NCBI RefSeq assembly: GCF_004352855.1
Contig: NZ_SJSC01000005.1
Coordinates: 124,001 to 188,000, forward strand
Length of the DNA stretch: 64,000 bases
From: Marinomonas sp. KMM3893
GTDB lineage: Bacteria; Pseudomonadota; Gammaproteobacteria; Pseudomonadales; Marinomonadaceae
Direction of reading: 5' to 3'
This document shows, piece by piece, positions 34,469 through 43,186 of the stretch (positions are counted from its first letter, which is position 1; every line of letters begins with the position of its first letter). The notes under the pieces were generated by a model. It saw only the letters and a program-made list of their open reading frames with translations, was not told the origin of the DNA and did no database searches. Position numbers and translations under genes: made by a program.

Positions 34469-35791
34469 TTATTTCTCTGTATACATTTTCTCATCGGCCA
34501 GATGAATTAACTCATCTAAAGTGCGGCCATCCTGCGGAAAAACGGCGGCTCCGATCGAGGCAGAAATAGAGATAGGTCTGGGTCCACAGAGAAAAGGGCT
34601 GGCTATTTTCAACTTTAAGCTCTGTTGGTACTCTTCAGACTGCCGACCTTTTTTTATTACCAAAAACTCGTCTCCCCCAATACGAAATGCAATATCATCA
34701 GGGGCTAAACAGGCTTTTATTTTCTGGGCCACCTTGATTAGCACTTTATCACCAAAACGATGGCCAAATTGATCATTAATGTTTTTAAACTTATTTAAGT
34801 CGATAAAAAATAAGATAAGAGACCCTTCTCCGTTTACTTCCTTTTCTACTTCTTTGCTTAAGGCCGTAAATTTTTTACCTAAATAAGAACGATTGTATAA
34901 ACCTGTAAGTTCATCATGAATAGCCATATAATTTAGTTTTTCATAGCTTATTTTCCATTCAATTAAGCTAAGCAATAAACCTTTTATCTTATCCGCTGTT
35001 TTTTCAAAGCTTATATCCAGAATATGATCTGACTCTTTGACTAATTCAACGATCCCTTTCATATTCTCCATCGAAAAATCCATCACCCCAAGCGACTTTC
35101 CCCCTTGAGCGCCAAGCCCTTTTAGGGCTTCCAAAAGTTCATCGTTGGTACCTGTATGATGCAATATCATTTGTTCAGATTTTTTCAGAATTTGACTGCC
35201 TGAGTAATCAGAGAAATGTGAAAACACATTTTTCTTTAGTAAAGAGAAGCGCACGGACATAAAATACACGTTATCTGACAGCTCTTTCACCAAATCTGCA
35301 ATGAATTGATCTAAAGTAATGGCTAAATCAGACGCTTTATTGAAATAATCTCGTTCAATCATTAAAAGCGCTTCGTTCACTCGATTTTGCTTTTCACGCT
35401 TTACCAGTGATGTGTAATCTACAATTCGGATTAGAATTCCAGTGCTTCCTTGCAAGGGAGAAACCAGAGCAGAAACATTTAATGCATGTTCTTCAGAGAT
35501 GACTTTATCACGATAAAATGGCAAGATTTTCTTATGCATTTTATGGGACAACACTCGGCTCAATGATGAACTAACGGCACCATCAACAGCATCAACAAGT
35601 TGACTTGAAACGTCACCACAAAAAGCCTCAGTTAATAACAGGCCTTGATAATCTTCTTTTGCTTTAACACTGTTTTTCTGAACCCAGTCATTAAGGTATA
35701 CGATTCCACCCTCGGGGTTTAAAATAATCACCCCACCTTCAATACAATCAAATGATGACAACAAAACATCAACAGGTATCAAGCCTTTCAT
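34469..35791 (-). CDS. PAS-GGDEF diguanylate cyclase
   Basis: A 440-residue soluble protein. An N-terminal PAS domain (about 10-120, 'CIEGGVIILNPEGGIVYLNDWVQKN') is followed by a long helical region (about 130-265) and a GGDEF domain (about 275-440) with 'HDELTGLYNRSYLGKKF', 'FIDLNKFKNINDQFGHRFGD' and an intact 'RIGGDEF' active site, so cyclic di-GMP synthesis is expected. No membrane segment. The ATG at 35791 lies two bases after the CheC-like stop; a GTG one codon earlier overlaps it. It is the third gene of a CheY-CheC-GGDEF operon and is therefore likely the output of that module. Confidence 0.92.
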   Translation of the reverse strand: MKGLIPVDVLLSSFDCIEGGVIILNPEGGIVYLNDWVQKNSVKAKEDYQGLLLTEAFCGDVSSQLVDAVDGAVSSSLSRVLSHKMHKKILPFYRDKVISEEHALNVSALVSPLQGSTGILIRIVDYTSLVKREKQNRVNEALLMIERDYFNKASDLAITLDQFIADLVKELSDNVYFMSVRFSLLKKNVFSHFSDYSGSQILKKSEQMILHHTGTNDELLEALKGLGAQGGKSLGVMDFSMENMKGIVELVKESDHILDISFEKTADKIKGLLLSLIEWKISYEKLNYMAIHDELTGLYNRSYLGKKFTALSKEVEKEVNGEGSLILFFIDLNKFKNINDQFGHRFGDKVLIKVAQKIKACLAPDDIAFRIGGDEFLVIKKGRQSEEYQQSLKLKIASPFLCGPRPISISASIGAAVFPQDGRTLDELIHLADEKMYTEK

Positions 35792-35793
35792 CA

Positions 35794-36423
35794 CTAGAGT
35801 TCCTCTAGACTTCTAAGATAATCTTGTAAGGTATCTTTAAAGGACCCATTTTCTGTAAAATCAATAACAAAGACCACATGCCCTGATAAATTCCGACTTT
35901 TTAGATAAAAATCAATTTTCAAAAGCATAATAACCGTTTCAGCGCTTTCTTTTGGGACCAACTGATTAACCAAACGTGCTGGCTGCGTATGGAAAGTATG
36001 AGGTAATAATGTGGCAAGTGGTTTATTTAAAATATTAGAAATAGTAGACAAGCAATTATTAAGAAGAATATTACCCAATTCAGACAAGGCCTCTTCTTCC
36101 AACTCTACGTCCACTTCTCCGTCAAAATCATCTCCCCCCAGCATAACATTTACCAAGTCAAGGCTACGGGATTCAGGAAAAAGCAACGCAGCCTTTCCTG
36201 AGAAAAAGCCAGAGAATTCTTGGCTAACCCCTGTTAAGGAGCTAGGTAATCGTTCTTCAAACACATGAGTCGCATCATCTAACGTTAAGAACTCTAGAAT
36301 AGGGACACATAAGAGCACCTCTTCACCTGCAATTTGTGATAAAGAAGCCGCTGATTTACCCACCCCAATATTGACAAGTTCAACCACCAAATCAAATTCA
36401 TCATCGCTTAAAAACGATTTCAT
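35794..36423 (-). CDS. CheC-like chemotaxis phosphatase
   Basis: A 209-residue CheC/FliY-type protein, which dephosphorylates CheY-P in other bacteria. Two active-site motifs are visible: D-x3-E-x2-N-x22-P ('DLVVELVN' through 'CVP') near residues 12-42, an exact match, and a second E-x3-E-x2-N-x22-P (starting 'EEALSELGN') about residue 110, with Glu for the usual Asp or Ser. The start chosen is the ATG (MKSFLSDDEF) after AGGTG, which gives a one-base gap from the receiver gene; a GTG three codons earlier is an alternative. Its position between a receiver and a diguanylate cyclase suggests it resets that receiver. Confidence 0.88.
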   Translation of the reverse strand: MKSFLSDDEFDLVVELVNIGVGKSAASLSQIAGEEVLLCVPILEFLTLDDATHVFEERLPSSLTGVSQEFSGFFSGKAALLFPESRSLDLVNVMLGGDDFDGEVDVELEEEALSELGNILLNNCLSTISNILNKPLATLLPHTFHTQPARLVNQLVPKESAETVIMLLKIDFYLKSRNLSGHVVFVIDFTENGSFKDTLQDYLRSLEEL

Positions 36424-36424
36424 A

Positions 36425-36778
36425 TTAAACACCTACAACACTGGCAAGCTCTTCAGGTTTCGCTGGTTTTGCAATGAAACCTATGCCTAACGAAGCCGCT
36501 CGATCTCTAATAGCATCTTGAATATTCGCCGTTACCAAGGTTTGTTTCACTGTAGGATGAGTCATTAACAGCACTTCAGCCAATTCAAGGCCATTTCGAT
36601 CTGGCATGTTGTAATCAATGAGCGCCCGATCAACCGTGACTGTCTTCAGCAGCTCCTCCGCTGCATCGGCGCTGGCCGCTTCGCTGATAATAATCGAGTC
36701 ATCAAGTCGTCTTAATGCTTTAGATAAAGCCAAACGACTCACTTTACTATCGTCAACCAATAAAATTCGTAATGCCAT
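36425..36778 (-). CDS. Stand-alone CheY-like receiver domain
   Basis: A 117-residue single-domain response regulator. 'LLVDDSKVSRLALSKAL' supplies the acidic pocket, 'RALIDYNMPDRNGLEL' the phospho-acceptor Asp (about residue 55) and 'GFIAKPAKPEEL' the conserved Lys. No output domain. It is the first gene of a three-gene operon with the CheC-like and PAS-GGDEF genes, all within one or two bases of each other. No histidine kinase is adjacent, so the phosphodonor is encoded elsewhere. Confidence 0.92.
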   Translation of the reverse strand: MALRILLVDDSKVSRLALSKALRRLDDSIIISEAASADAAEELLKTVTVDRALIDYNMPDRNGLELAEVLLMTHPTVKQTLVTANIQDAIRDRAASLGIGFIAKPAKPEELASVVGV

Positions 36779-37157
36779 AAGGGTCCTATTAAATTTGCGC
36801 TACTGATATAACGCCTTATGATATATGAGGTTTTCTGAATTAGAGACTGTCAGCTAACAGATATTTGTTACTCTTTGTCTATATATGTATTTTTCAGTAA
36901 AAATAAAAAATTTCTTTCTCATCAATGAAAAATTCATCCAACTCTCCCCCCTTATAAGATACCGCTCTAGCAGGGCTCTCCATTTGCACTTTATAAGCAA
37001 ATAAGGCAAAAAAAACGCACAAAGAGGTCAATTTTCACACAATTTCACTCGCCGCCTTTAGCAAGATTGACGTCAATCCATAAAATGCGCAGAATTACTT
37101 GCCTATGCACCTATTGCATAGACAAGTAACTCTTAAATTCTTATTGCAAGGTTCTTC
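36779..37157. other. Divergent intergenic region before the efflux operon
   Basis: A 379-base gap without a gene. The left part is AT-rich and should hold the promoter of the receiver operon; the right part holds the efflux promoter and operators at 37066-37129. Confidence 0.65.
37066..37129 (+). promoter_or_regulatory. Promoter and MarR-type operator of the efflux operon
   Basis: A -35 TTGACG (37067-37072) and -10 CAGAAT (37090-37095) are 17 bases apart. The -35 lies inside a perfect 12-bp palindrome, ATTGACGTCAAT (37066-37077). Directly after the -10 is a 35-bp dyad: TTACTTG (37095-37101) and CTATGCA (37103-37109) mirrored by TGCATAG (37115-37121) and CAAGTAA (37123-37129). The MarR gene starts 29 bases further, so autorepression is likely. 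Confidence 0.72.
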
Positions 37158-37646
37158 ATGACATCGCCATACCACGTAATCGATGAAACACTTTTAACCA
37201 ATCTCGGCTTTTTACTCGGCAAAAGCGCGCAGATAAAAGATCGCCTTCTGGATCATTATCTCGCTGTCGAAGACATAACATCGAGTCAAGCTAAGGTGCT
37301 ATTCACGGTTTTCTTTCTTAAAAACCAACGCTCTTCTGACATCAGTAAAGCGCTAAACGTCGACAGCAGTGCGGTCACTCGAATGCTAGATCGACTCGAA
37401 AAGAAAGAACTGATTCAGCGTATGGCAGACCCTGATGATCGCCGCTCAGTGTTTATTGAGTTGACAACGAAAGGACATGAAATCACCTCACGAGCTTTGC
37501 CTCTTGCTAATGAAGCCATTGATAAATTAACCGAGTGCTTAACCCCAGATGAAAAACAAAGCTTGCAGCATTGCTTAGGAAAAATTGTCAATTTTTTTCA
37601 CACCGAAGAGTGTCTGTTGAATAATAAAAAGGATGCAACATGCTAA
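37158..37646 (+). CDS. MarR family transcriptional regulator of efflux operon
   Basis: A 162-residue winged-helix regulator. The DNA-binding part is 'RSSDISKALNVDSSAVTRMLDRLEKKELIQRMADPDDRRSVFIELT' (about residues 60-107), with the wing 'DPDDRRS' characteristic of MarR proteins, between helical dimerisation arms. It is the first gene of an operon with an outer-membrane factor, a membrane-fusion protein and a DHA2 pump, an EmrR-EmrAB-like arrangement. Its ligand is probably a substrate of the pump. The stop overlaps the next gene by seven bases. Confidence 0.93.
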   Translation: MTSPYHVIDETLLTNLGFLLGKSAQIKDRLLDHYLAVEDITSSQAKVLFTVFFLKNQRSSDISKALNVDSSAVTRMLDRLEKKELIQRMADPDDRRSVFIELTTKGHEITSRALPLANEAIDKLTECLTPDEKQSLQHCLGKIVNFFHTEECLLNNKKDATC

Positions 37647-39079
37647 AACTGGCGAAGATTACGACCTATGTGTCGCTATGCCTTCTTTATGGGTGCGCGC
37701 CACCGTCAAGTATCAAAACACACAACACCCTAACGGACAAAACCTTGGTGAGTCACGCGACTAGCCTAGAAAGCAAAAAGCTGTATTCGGCTAACTGGCC
37801 TTCTCAATCATGGTGGTTGTCGCTGGGGGATATCCAACTAAACAACTTAATCGAGCAAGCACTGCAGCACAGTCCCAACATCCAGTTGGCCAATGCTAAT
37901 TTAGAAAAAGCATCCGCCTTAGTGATGGCAGCAGACAGCAAATTTGATCCCGTCGTGTCCGCCAATGCGAGCGCCACTCGCTCTCGTTTGTCTCGCTCAG
38001 AAGATTACACCTACCAAGGTAGCCAATACGGCACCCTATATGGTCTTGGGCTAAACATGAGCTATTCCTTCGATTTATGGGGAGGCAATAAAGCCGCTTG
38101 GGTTGCCAGTGTAAGCAATCAAAAAGCCGCTGAAATAGACCATCAAGCCGCGAAGATAAATTTATCATCCGCCATCATTCGAACTTACATTCAACTGGCC
38201 AATGCATATGCATTAGAAGACCTTGCCAAAGACGATTTCGAACGCACCCAGCGTATCGTTTTGATCACGGAAAAATTATTACAAAGCGGTCTAACCTCAA
38301 ATGATCGCTTGTACACAGCACAAAGCAACGAAGCGTCTTCTAAACAGGTTCTAAAGCAGAGAGCGCTGAGCATTCAGTTGCTAAAAAATGCCTTGGCAAC
38401 ATTGATAGGCGATGGACCTGACCTTGCCAATAACATTCAGCGCCCAAGCGCGCACCTAAGCGCCAAACTCAACTTACCTGCTGAGCTACCAGCGAATCTT
38501 ATGGCACATCGCCCTGACATTGTGGCGGCGAAATGGCGCATCGAAGCGGCCAGCAAAAACATTGATGTGGCCAAAACACGCTTTTACCCTAACGTCAATT
38601 TGAGCGCCAGTGCTGGCTTTAAAAGCGTGCTAGGGGACTCCATGTTTGGCGAACCAAGCCGCTCTTGGAGTGTCGGCCCTGCCATTTCCTTGCCCTTATT
38701 TACGCAAGATCTCAAGGCCAACTTGATCGATCAAAGCGCTGATTATGATTCGGCCGTGGCGCATTACAACCAAACGATCAGCAAAGCCTTTGGCGATGTG
38801 ACCGACCGAATTTTGACCATTAAATCGGTTAACAAACAAATCGCAGATGCCCAACGCAGCGCCAAACTGGCTGCTCAGAGTTACCACATCACGGAAAAGC
38901 GTTACCAATCCGGGATGGGCAGTCAATTGGAAGTGTTACTCATCGAGAATCAATTATTGCAAGCTGAGTCGGCACTGACACTACTGAAAAATCAGCTACA
39001 AGAACAGCAAGCCGCTCTTATTGAAGCCCTAGGCGGTGGTTTTGGGGATGATCAAACGGTCTCTACCTCTAAACATTAA
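37640..39079 (+). CDS. Outer-membrane efflux lipoprotein, NodT/TolC family
   Basis: A 479-residue outer-membrane channel. A lipoprotein signal ends in 'LLYGC' (Cys about residue 19), as in OprM/NodT members. Typical blocks are 'WWLSLGDIQLNNLIEQALQHSPNIQLANANLEKA', 'YSFDLWGG', 'AHRPDIVAAKWRIEAA' and 'GPAISLPLF'. Long helical stretches alternate with these, as in TolC-like barrels with a periplasmic tunnel. The ATG follows AAGGA inside the end of marR. It supplies the outer-membrane part of the tripartite pump encoded next. Confidence 0.93.
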   Translation: MLKLAKITTYVSLCLLYGCAPPSSIKTHNTLTDKTLVSHATSLESKKLYSANWPSQSWWLSLGDIQLNNLIEQALQHSPNIQLANANLEKASALVMAADSKFDPVVSANASATRSRLSRSEDYTYQGSQYGTLYGLGLNMSYSFDLWGGNKAAWVASVSNQKAAEIDHQAAKINLSSAIIRTYIQLANAYALEDLAKDDFERTQRIVLITEKLLQSGLTSNDRLYTAQSNEASSKQVLKQRALSIQLLKNALATLIGDGPDLANNIQRPSAHLSAKLNLPAELPANLMAHRPDIVAAKWRIEAASKNIDVAKTRFYPNVNLSASAGFKSVLGDSMFGEPSRSWSVGPAISLPLFTQDLKANLIDQSADYDSAVAHYNQTISKAFGDVTDRILTIKSVNKQIADAQRSAKLAAQSYHITEKRYQSGMGSQLEVLLIENQLLQAESALTLLKNQLQEQQAALIEALGGGFGDDQTVSTSKH

Positions 39080-40284
39080 TGGTGAATAAAATTATGCAAA
39101 ACAACGACGCAAACACAGCAGCACCAACAAACAGCAAGCGCAAAAAAAGCTTAATCATACTGTTTATGATTATTGTCTTAGGCGCCATCGCCGTTAGCTG
39201 GTATTACGAGACATACATTGTTGGCAATCAAACAACAGACGACGCTTACGTTAATGGCAACATTGTTTCGATTACGTCTGAAACAGTCGGAACAGTCACA
39301 CAAATCACCGCTGATGATGGGGATTATGTGAAAAAGGGGCAAGTCCTAGTGCGTTTTGATGAAGCAGATGCCGACATCGCCTACGAAGACGCAAAAGCAA
39401 AATTAGCGCAGGCCGTGCGCCAAGTAAGAGCCATGTTCAATAACGTGACCCAAGCGGAAGCCGTTGTCGCGTCTCAAGAAATCACCCTGCACAAGGCACA
39501 AAAAGATTACCAACGCCGTAAAAACATGGTGAAAGCCGGTGGTTTGTCACAAGAAGACTTAAGCCACGCAAAAGACATGGTCGATTCGGCACAAAAACAA
39601 TTGGCGGTTTCCGTTGAACAATTAAAAGCGCAGCAATCGATGATATTTGGCACCACAGTCGAGACACACCCAGTCGTCAAATCCGCGATTGCCAACGTAA
39701 AACAAGCGTACCTAGCCAAACAACGCACACAAATAGTGGCACCAGTGACCGGCTATGTGGCTCGTCGACAAGTGCAACTTGGACAACGTATCTCTCCCAG
39801 CGCAACATTAATGGCCGTAGTGCCCTTGCATGATGTTTGGGTAGACGCCAATTTTAAAGAGACGCAACTCGACAATATGCGCATTGGCCAGCCCGTGTCC
39901 TTGGTCAGTGACCTGTATGGTGACGAGGTTGTTTTCCACGGCACAGTCGAAAGCTTGGGAATTGGTACCGGCAGTGCCTTCTCCGTGTTGCCAGCGCAAA
40001 ATGCAACGGGTAACTGGATCAAAATTGTGCAGCGCTTACCGGTGCGCATTAAGCTTGATAAAAATGAGCTGGCTTCACACCCTCTTCGCATTGGTTTATC
40101 CATGAATGTCGATGTGAACACAGTAAGTCCATCAGGCAAATTATTGGCCACAGACAGCCCTGCAAAACCTCGTTTTGAGACCGACGTTTACCATCAAACG
40201 ATGCAAGGCGTGGCACAAGTTATCAGCCAAATCATCAAAGAAAATGATGCGCAACGTCACCCTGCATCCGCGAACCAGCCGTAA
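39079..40284 (+). CDS. emrA: EmrA-like membrane-fusion protein (HlyD family)
   Basis: A 401-residue periplasmic adaptor with one N-terminal membrane helix (about 24-44), an N-terminal lipoyl half 'TDDAYVNGNIVSITSETVGTV', a coiled-coil hairpin (about 100-205) and 'IVAPVTGYVARRQVQLGQRI', then 'WVDANFKETQLDNMRIGQPV'. These are the HlyD/EmrA blocks. The first possible ATG overlaps the preceding stop by one base; the Met at residue 6 (39094) has a GGTG element nine bases upstream and may be the real start. It links the outer-membrane factor to the EmrB-type pump. Confidence 0.93.
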   Translation: MVNKIMQNNDANTAAPTNSKRKKSLIILFMIIVLGAIAVSWYYETYIVGNQTTDDAYVNGNIVSITSETVGTVTQITADDGDYVKKGQVLVRFDEADADIAYEDAKAKLAQAVRQVRAMFNNVTQAEAVVASQEITLHKAQKDYQRRKNMVKAGGLSQEDLSHAKDMVDSAQKQLAVSVEQLKAQQSMIFGTTVETHPVVKSAIANVKQAYLAKQRTQIVAPVTGYVARRQVQLGQRISPSATLMAVVPLHDVWVDANFKETQLDNMRIGQPVSLVSDLYGDEVVFHGTVESLGIGTGSAFSVLPAQNATGNWIKIVQRLPVRIKLDKNELASHPLRIGLSMNVDVNTVSPSGKLLATDSPAKPRFETDVYHQTMQGVAQVISQIIKENDAQRHPASANQP

Positions 40285-40293
40285 GGACTATCT

Positions 40294-41790
40294 ATGAGTC
40301 AACAAGAAGGGTTTCGTCCCGCTAATATGGCTCTGTGTGTGTTTGCCATTGCGCTGGGTGTTTTCATGCAAGTGCTGGATACCACGATTGCCAACGTCTC
40401 TTTGCCCACCATTTCAGGCAGCATGGGCGTCAGTTTTAACCAAGGCACCTGGGTTATTACGTCTTTCACCGTCTGTAATGCCATCGGCTTGCCTATCACT
40501 TCGTGGCTCAGCCGACGCTTTGGTGAAGTGCAGCTTTATACGGCGGCACTGTTAAGCTTTATTACCACTTCTTTTTTGTGTGGCATATCGCAAAACATGG
40601 CGGAATTAGTGGTCTTTCGAGCATTACAAGGCTTGTCTGCGGCGCCGCTTTTTCCAATGAGCCAAGTGCTATTAATGTCTATTTTCCCTCGTGCAAAACG
40701 CGGCATGGCATTGGCATTAATCGGTATGGTAGCGGTAGTAGGGCCGATCGTAGGGCCTATTTTGGGCGGTTGGCTTACCTATAACTACAGCTGGCCATGG
40801 ATTTTCTTTATCAACATCCCTGTAGGATTGTTCTCCGTGAGCGTTATCTTGGCGCAATTGAAAGATCGTCCGCAGGAAAAAACCAAGCCCAAACTGGACA
40901 TTATTGGCTTGACGGCCATGGTATTGGGTGTCGGAGCATTGCAGATTGTATTGGATAAAGGCAACGACCTGGATTGGTTCTCTAATCAGTGGATTATTAT
41001 TGGGTCGGTCTTTGCTGCAATTATGTTGGTATTTATGGTTATTTGGGAATTAACCGACGAGCACCCTGCTATTAACTTGCGCTTGTTCGCCAATCGTAAC
41101 TTTTGTATTGGCACCATATTGCTAACGTTAGGGTACGCAGGCTTTTTCAGCATCAACTTAATATTGCCCCAGTGGATGCAAACGCAATTGGGCTACACCG
41201 CATTGTGGGCAGGCCTAGCGGCTGCGCCCATGGGCATATTGCCCTTGATCATGTCACCACTACTGGGGAAATTTGGCCATCGTATGGACATGCGTTGGTT
41301 GGCCGGCAGCTCATTCGTTGTCATAGGCATCAGCTGTTACTTGCGCACCTTGTTTAATTTGGACATAGATTTCGCCACCATTGCGCTTATCCAACTGTTT
41401 ATGGGCATTGGCATCGCGCTTTTCTTTATGCCAATGACAACCATATTGATGTCTGACCTTAATGGACCCGACATTGCCGATGGCGCCTCGTTATCGACCT
41501 TTATACGAACCCTAGGCGCCAGTTTCGCCTCTTCATTAACCGCTTGGATATGGGCACGAAACTCAAGCGTCCATCATTCGGTGTTAAGTGAGCAGATATC
41601 ACCTTACAACCCGCTTGTATCACAGCAATTGCAAAATCCAAGCACGGCCACTTTGATGAACTTCAATCAAACATTGACGTCACAGGGCTTGATGATGTCT
41701 ACCATCGATCTATTTACCATGCTAATGGTGCTGTTCTTTGTACTCACACCGTTTATTTTCTTCACGAAAAAAGCCCTAAAAGAACACTAA
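40294..41790 (+). CDS. emrB: EmrB-like DHA2 family multidrug transporter
   Basis: A 498-residue proton-driven exporter with about 14 membrane helices. Motifs are 'MQVLDTTIANVSLPTISG' (motif D1), 'SRRFGEVQLY' (motif A) and 'GMVAVVGPIVGPILGGWL' (antiporter motif C). It starts ten bases after emrA and ends the operon. With EmrA and the NodT-like channel it should pump hydrophobic compounds straight across the envelope. Downstream, a REP-like hairpin with a T-run acts as the probable terminator. Confidence 0.95.
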   Translation: MSQQEGFRPANMALCVFAIALGVFMQVLDTTIANVSLPTISGSMGVSFNQGTWVITSFTVCNAIGLPITSWLSRRFGEVQLYTAALLSFITTSFLCGISQNMAELVVFRALQGLSAAPLFPMSQVLLMSIFPRAKRGMALALIGMVAVVGPIVGPILGGWLTYNYSWPWIFFINIPVGLFSVSVILAQLKDRPQEKTKPKLDIIGLTAMVLGVGALQIVLDKGNDLDWFSNQWIIIGSVFAAIMLVFMVIWELTDEHPAINLRLFANRNFCIGTILLTLGYAGFFSINLILPQWMQTQLGYTALWAGLAAAPMGILPLIMSPLLGKFGHRMDMRWLAGSSFVVIGISCYLRTLFNLDIDFATIALIQLFMGIGIALFFMPMTTILMSDLNGPDIADGASLSTFIRTLGASFASSLTAWIWARNSSVHHSVLSEQISPYNPLVSQQLQNPSTATLMNFNQTLTSQGLMMSTIDLFTMLMVLFFVLTPFIFFTKKALKEH

Positions 41791-41825
41791 CCATACCACC
41801 ACACAGAGGCCTAGAACCATTCAAG

Positions 41826-41883
41826 GACAGGCACCCTTAAAAAGCAGTAACCACAAGGGTTTTAGCATGCCTGTCTTTTTTAA
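41826..41883 (+). terminator. REP-like hairpin serving as terminator of the efflux operon
   Basis: GACAGGCA (41826-41833) pairs with TGCCTGTC (41868-41875), with an inner CCCTT/AAGGG stem, and eight bases of mostly T follow. The left arm plus GTAACCAC (41847-41854) is the reverse complement, with changes, of the repeats at 43130-43225 on the other side of the transposase gene. Confidence 0.75.
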
Positions 41884-41891
41884 ATTAATAA

Positions 41892-41941
41892 GACAGGCAT
41901 CTTTAAAAGCCAACGATGACAAAGGCTTTAATATGTTTGTT
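41892..41941. repeat. Degenerate REP-like unit
   Basis: GACAGGCATCTTTAAAAGCC, then AAAGGCTTTAATATG, parallels the preceding hairpin unit with a decayed right arm (TGTTTGTTC for TGCCTGTC). It looks like a tandem, diverged copy. The rest of the gap to 42081 shows nothing further. Confidence 0.5.
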
Positions 41942-42081
41942 CTACTAATTTATTTAATAAAAGGAGGAACTTGAGGCTAGAGCGCACATTCTCGTTTAGT
42001 GAAGTGGTTATTTGGCCTTTTTTGGCCATGAGACCCCCTCAACGCCATGCTGATACCTTGTAATTTATTCGACTATTTCAA

Positions 42082-43047
42082 TCAGGCGAGTCGCTGAGCG
42101 CTTTTTCGGTTTCTTCTGCGATGGTGCGATTCGCAGTACTGGTCAATGGACGATGCCTGCCCGACGACTCTTCCTGTTCTGGCTTCGAACTCGGTTGCAA
42201 TACACACCCAATTGTCAGATGAAATATGCAATCGCTGTAGGATGGGAAGTAAGGAGGCATCAATCGAGCCTTTTTTGCCCTCTTTCACTATGCGCCCTGT
42301 CATATCGACTAGCTCTAAATAATCCGCCAGTTTAAAAGGCAAACCGTTGGGCATGCCTTTTCGTGGATGACCGACAAAAGGATGCAGCGTCTTGGGCTGG
42401 CTGTTTTCTTTCACGGCAAGCACTCGCTTCTTAATGCTGGTAAAATCGGAGCTTTCTGGAGTGTCACTAATACCCGACCTGACTGGGTTTAAATCCACAT
42501 AGGCCATGCAAGCGATCAGCGCCGATTCGTCCAATAAAGCCTGGGATTTAAAGCGCCCTTCCCAAAAGTGACCTGTGCATTCGTCTTCTAGATTAGCTCG
42601 CCGTGCAATCGGCTCGTTAAGCTCTTTCATAAACCAGCTAATGTCTGTTAAGCGTGCTCGGTAGGTTTCTGCCGCCGCTTCTGCGAGCGTAATGACATAC
42701 GCTGGTAGAGTACCGCCAAGCAGGTATTGCTGAGTATAGGTCGTGCCTTTATGAAGCTTATGCCAGCGCTCTAACACCTCCACGACAGACCAGTTTTTCA
42801 CAGTCACTGAATCGATATGCAGCACAACATGAAGATGGTTACTCATCACCGCATAGGCACACACATCGATCGAAAAGACACTCGCGAGGAACAGCAAACG
42901 ATGCTCAACCCAACTGCGTCTATGTTCGTAGCTCGCACCTGTAAATGGATCTTCACCGCACAAAAAAGCACGACGCACACATCGAGCCACGCAATGATAA
43001 TAAGGGGTATCGTCTAAGCAAACCTGCTGACTTCTGGGCATTGGCAT
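42082..43047 (-). CDS. REP-associated tyrosine transposase (Y1_Tnp family)
   Basis: A 321-residue HUH-type DNA strand-transfer enzyme of the TnpA_REP group. The start chosen is MPMPRSQQ, after GAGGAACGGG; a further 27 upstream codons are open but look non-conserved. The metal-binding pair is His-x-His in 'AVMSNHLHVVL' (about residue 74) and the block 'AYVDLNPVRSGI' is the usual region near the catalytic tyrosine. It lacks the arrangement of a normal insertion sequence; flanking inverted REP-like repeats make this a domesticated RAYT/REP unit rather than a mobile IS. The C-terminus after residue 200 is long compared with E. coli RAYT. Confidence 0.88.
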   Translation of the reverse strand: MPMPRSQQVCLDDTPYYHCVARCVRRAFLCGEDPFTGASYEHRRSWVEHRLLFLASVFSIDVCAYAVMSNHLHVVLHIDSVTVKNWSVVEVLERWHKLHKGTTYTQQYLLGGTLPAYVITLAEAAAETYRARLTDISWFMKELNEPIARRANLEDECTGHFWEGRFKSQALLDESALIACMAYVDLNPVRSGISDTPESSDFTSIKKRVLAVKENSQPKTLHPFVGHPRKGMPNGLPFKLADYLELVDMTGRIVKEGKKGSIDASLLPILQRLHISSDNWVCIATEFEARTGRVVGQASSIDQYCESHHRRRNRKSAQRLA

Positions 43048-43129
43048 AATCCCGTTCCTCTTCCTTGAGAAAACAAAAATTAAGTATAGAAGAAGTCTGA
43101 AAAATAAACCGAAAAGAGCGGTAAGCACC

Positions 43130-43168
43130 GTGGTTACAGCCTTTTTCGTATGCCTGTCTTGGGTGTAG
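43130..43168. repeat. REP-like repeat, right copy 1
   Basis: A 39-bp unit starting GTGGTTACAGCC, then TTTTTCGTATGCCTGTC and ending TTGGGTGTAG. It is nearly identical to the copy at 43187-43225. The 13-bp end (GTCTTGGGTGTAG) is itself duplicated immediately after it (43169-43181). In reverse complement it begins GACAGGCA and ends GTAACCAC, as in the left element at 41826. Confidence 0.75.
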
Positions 43169-43186
43169 GTCTTGGGTGTAGTTGCC

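Noticed and set aside
42082..43047. Ordinary IS200/IS605 insertion sequence
   Set aside because: The protein is longer than IS200 TnpA, there is no TnpB gene, and the flanks are inverted REP-like repeats, as in RAYT units.
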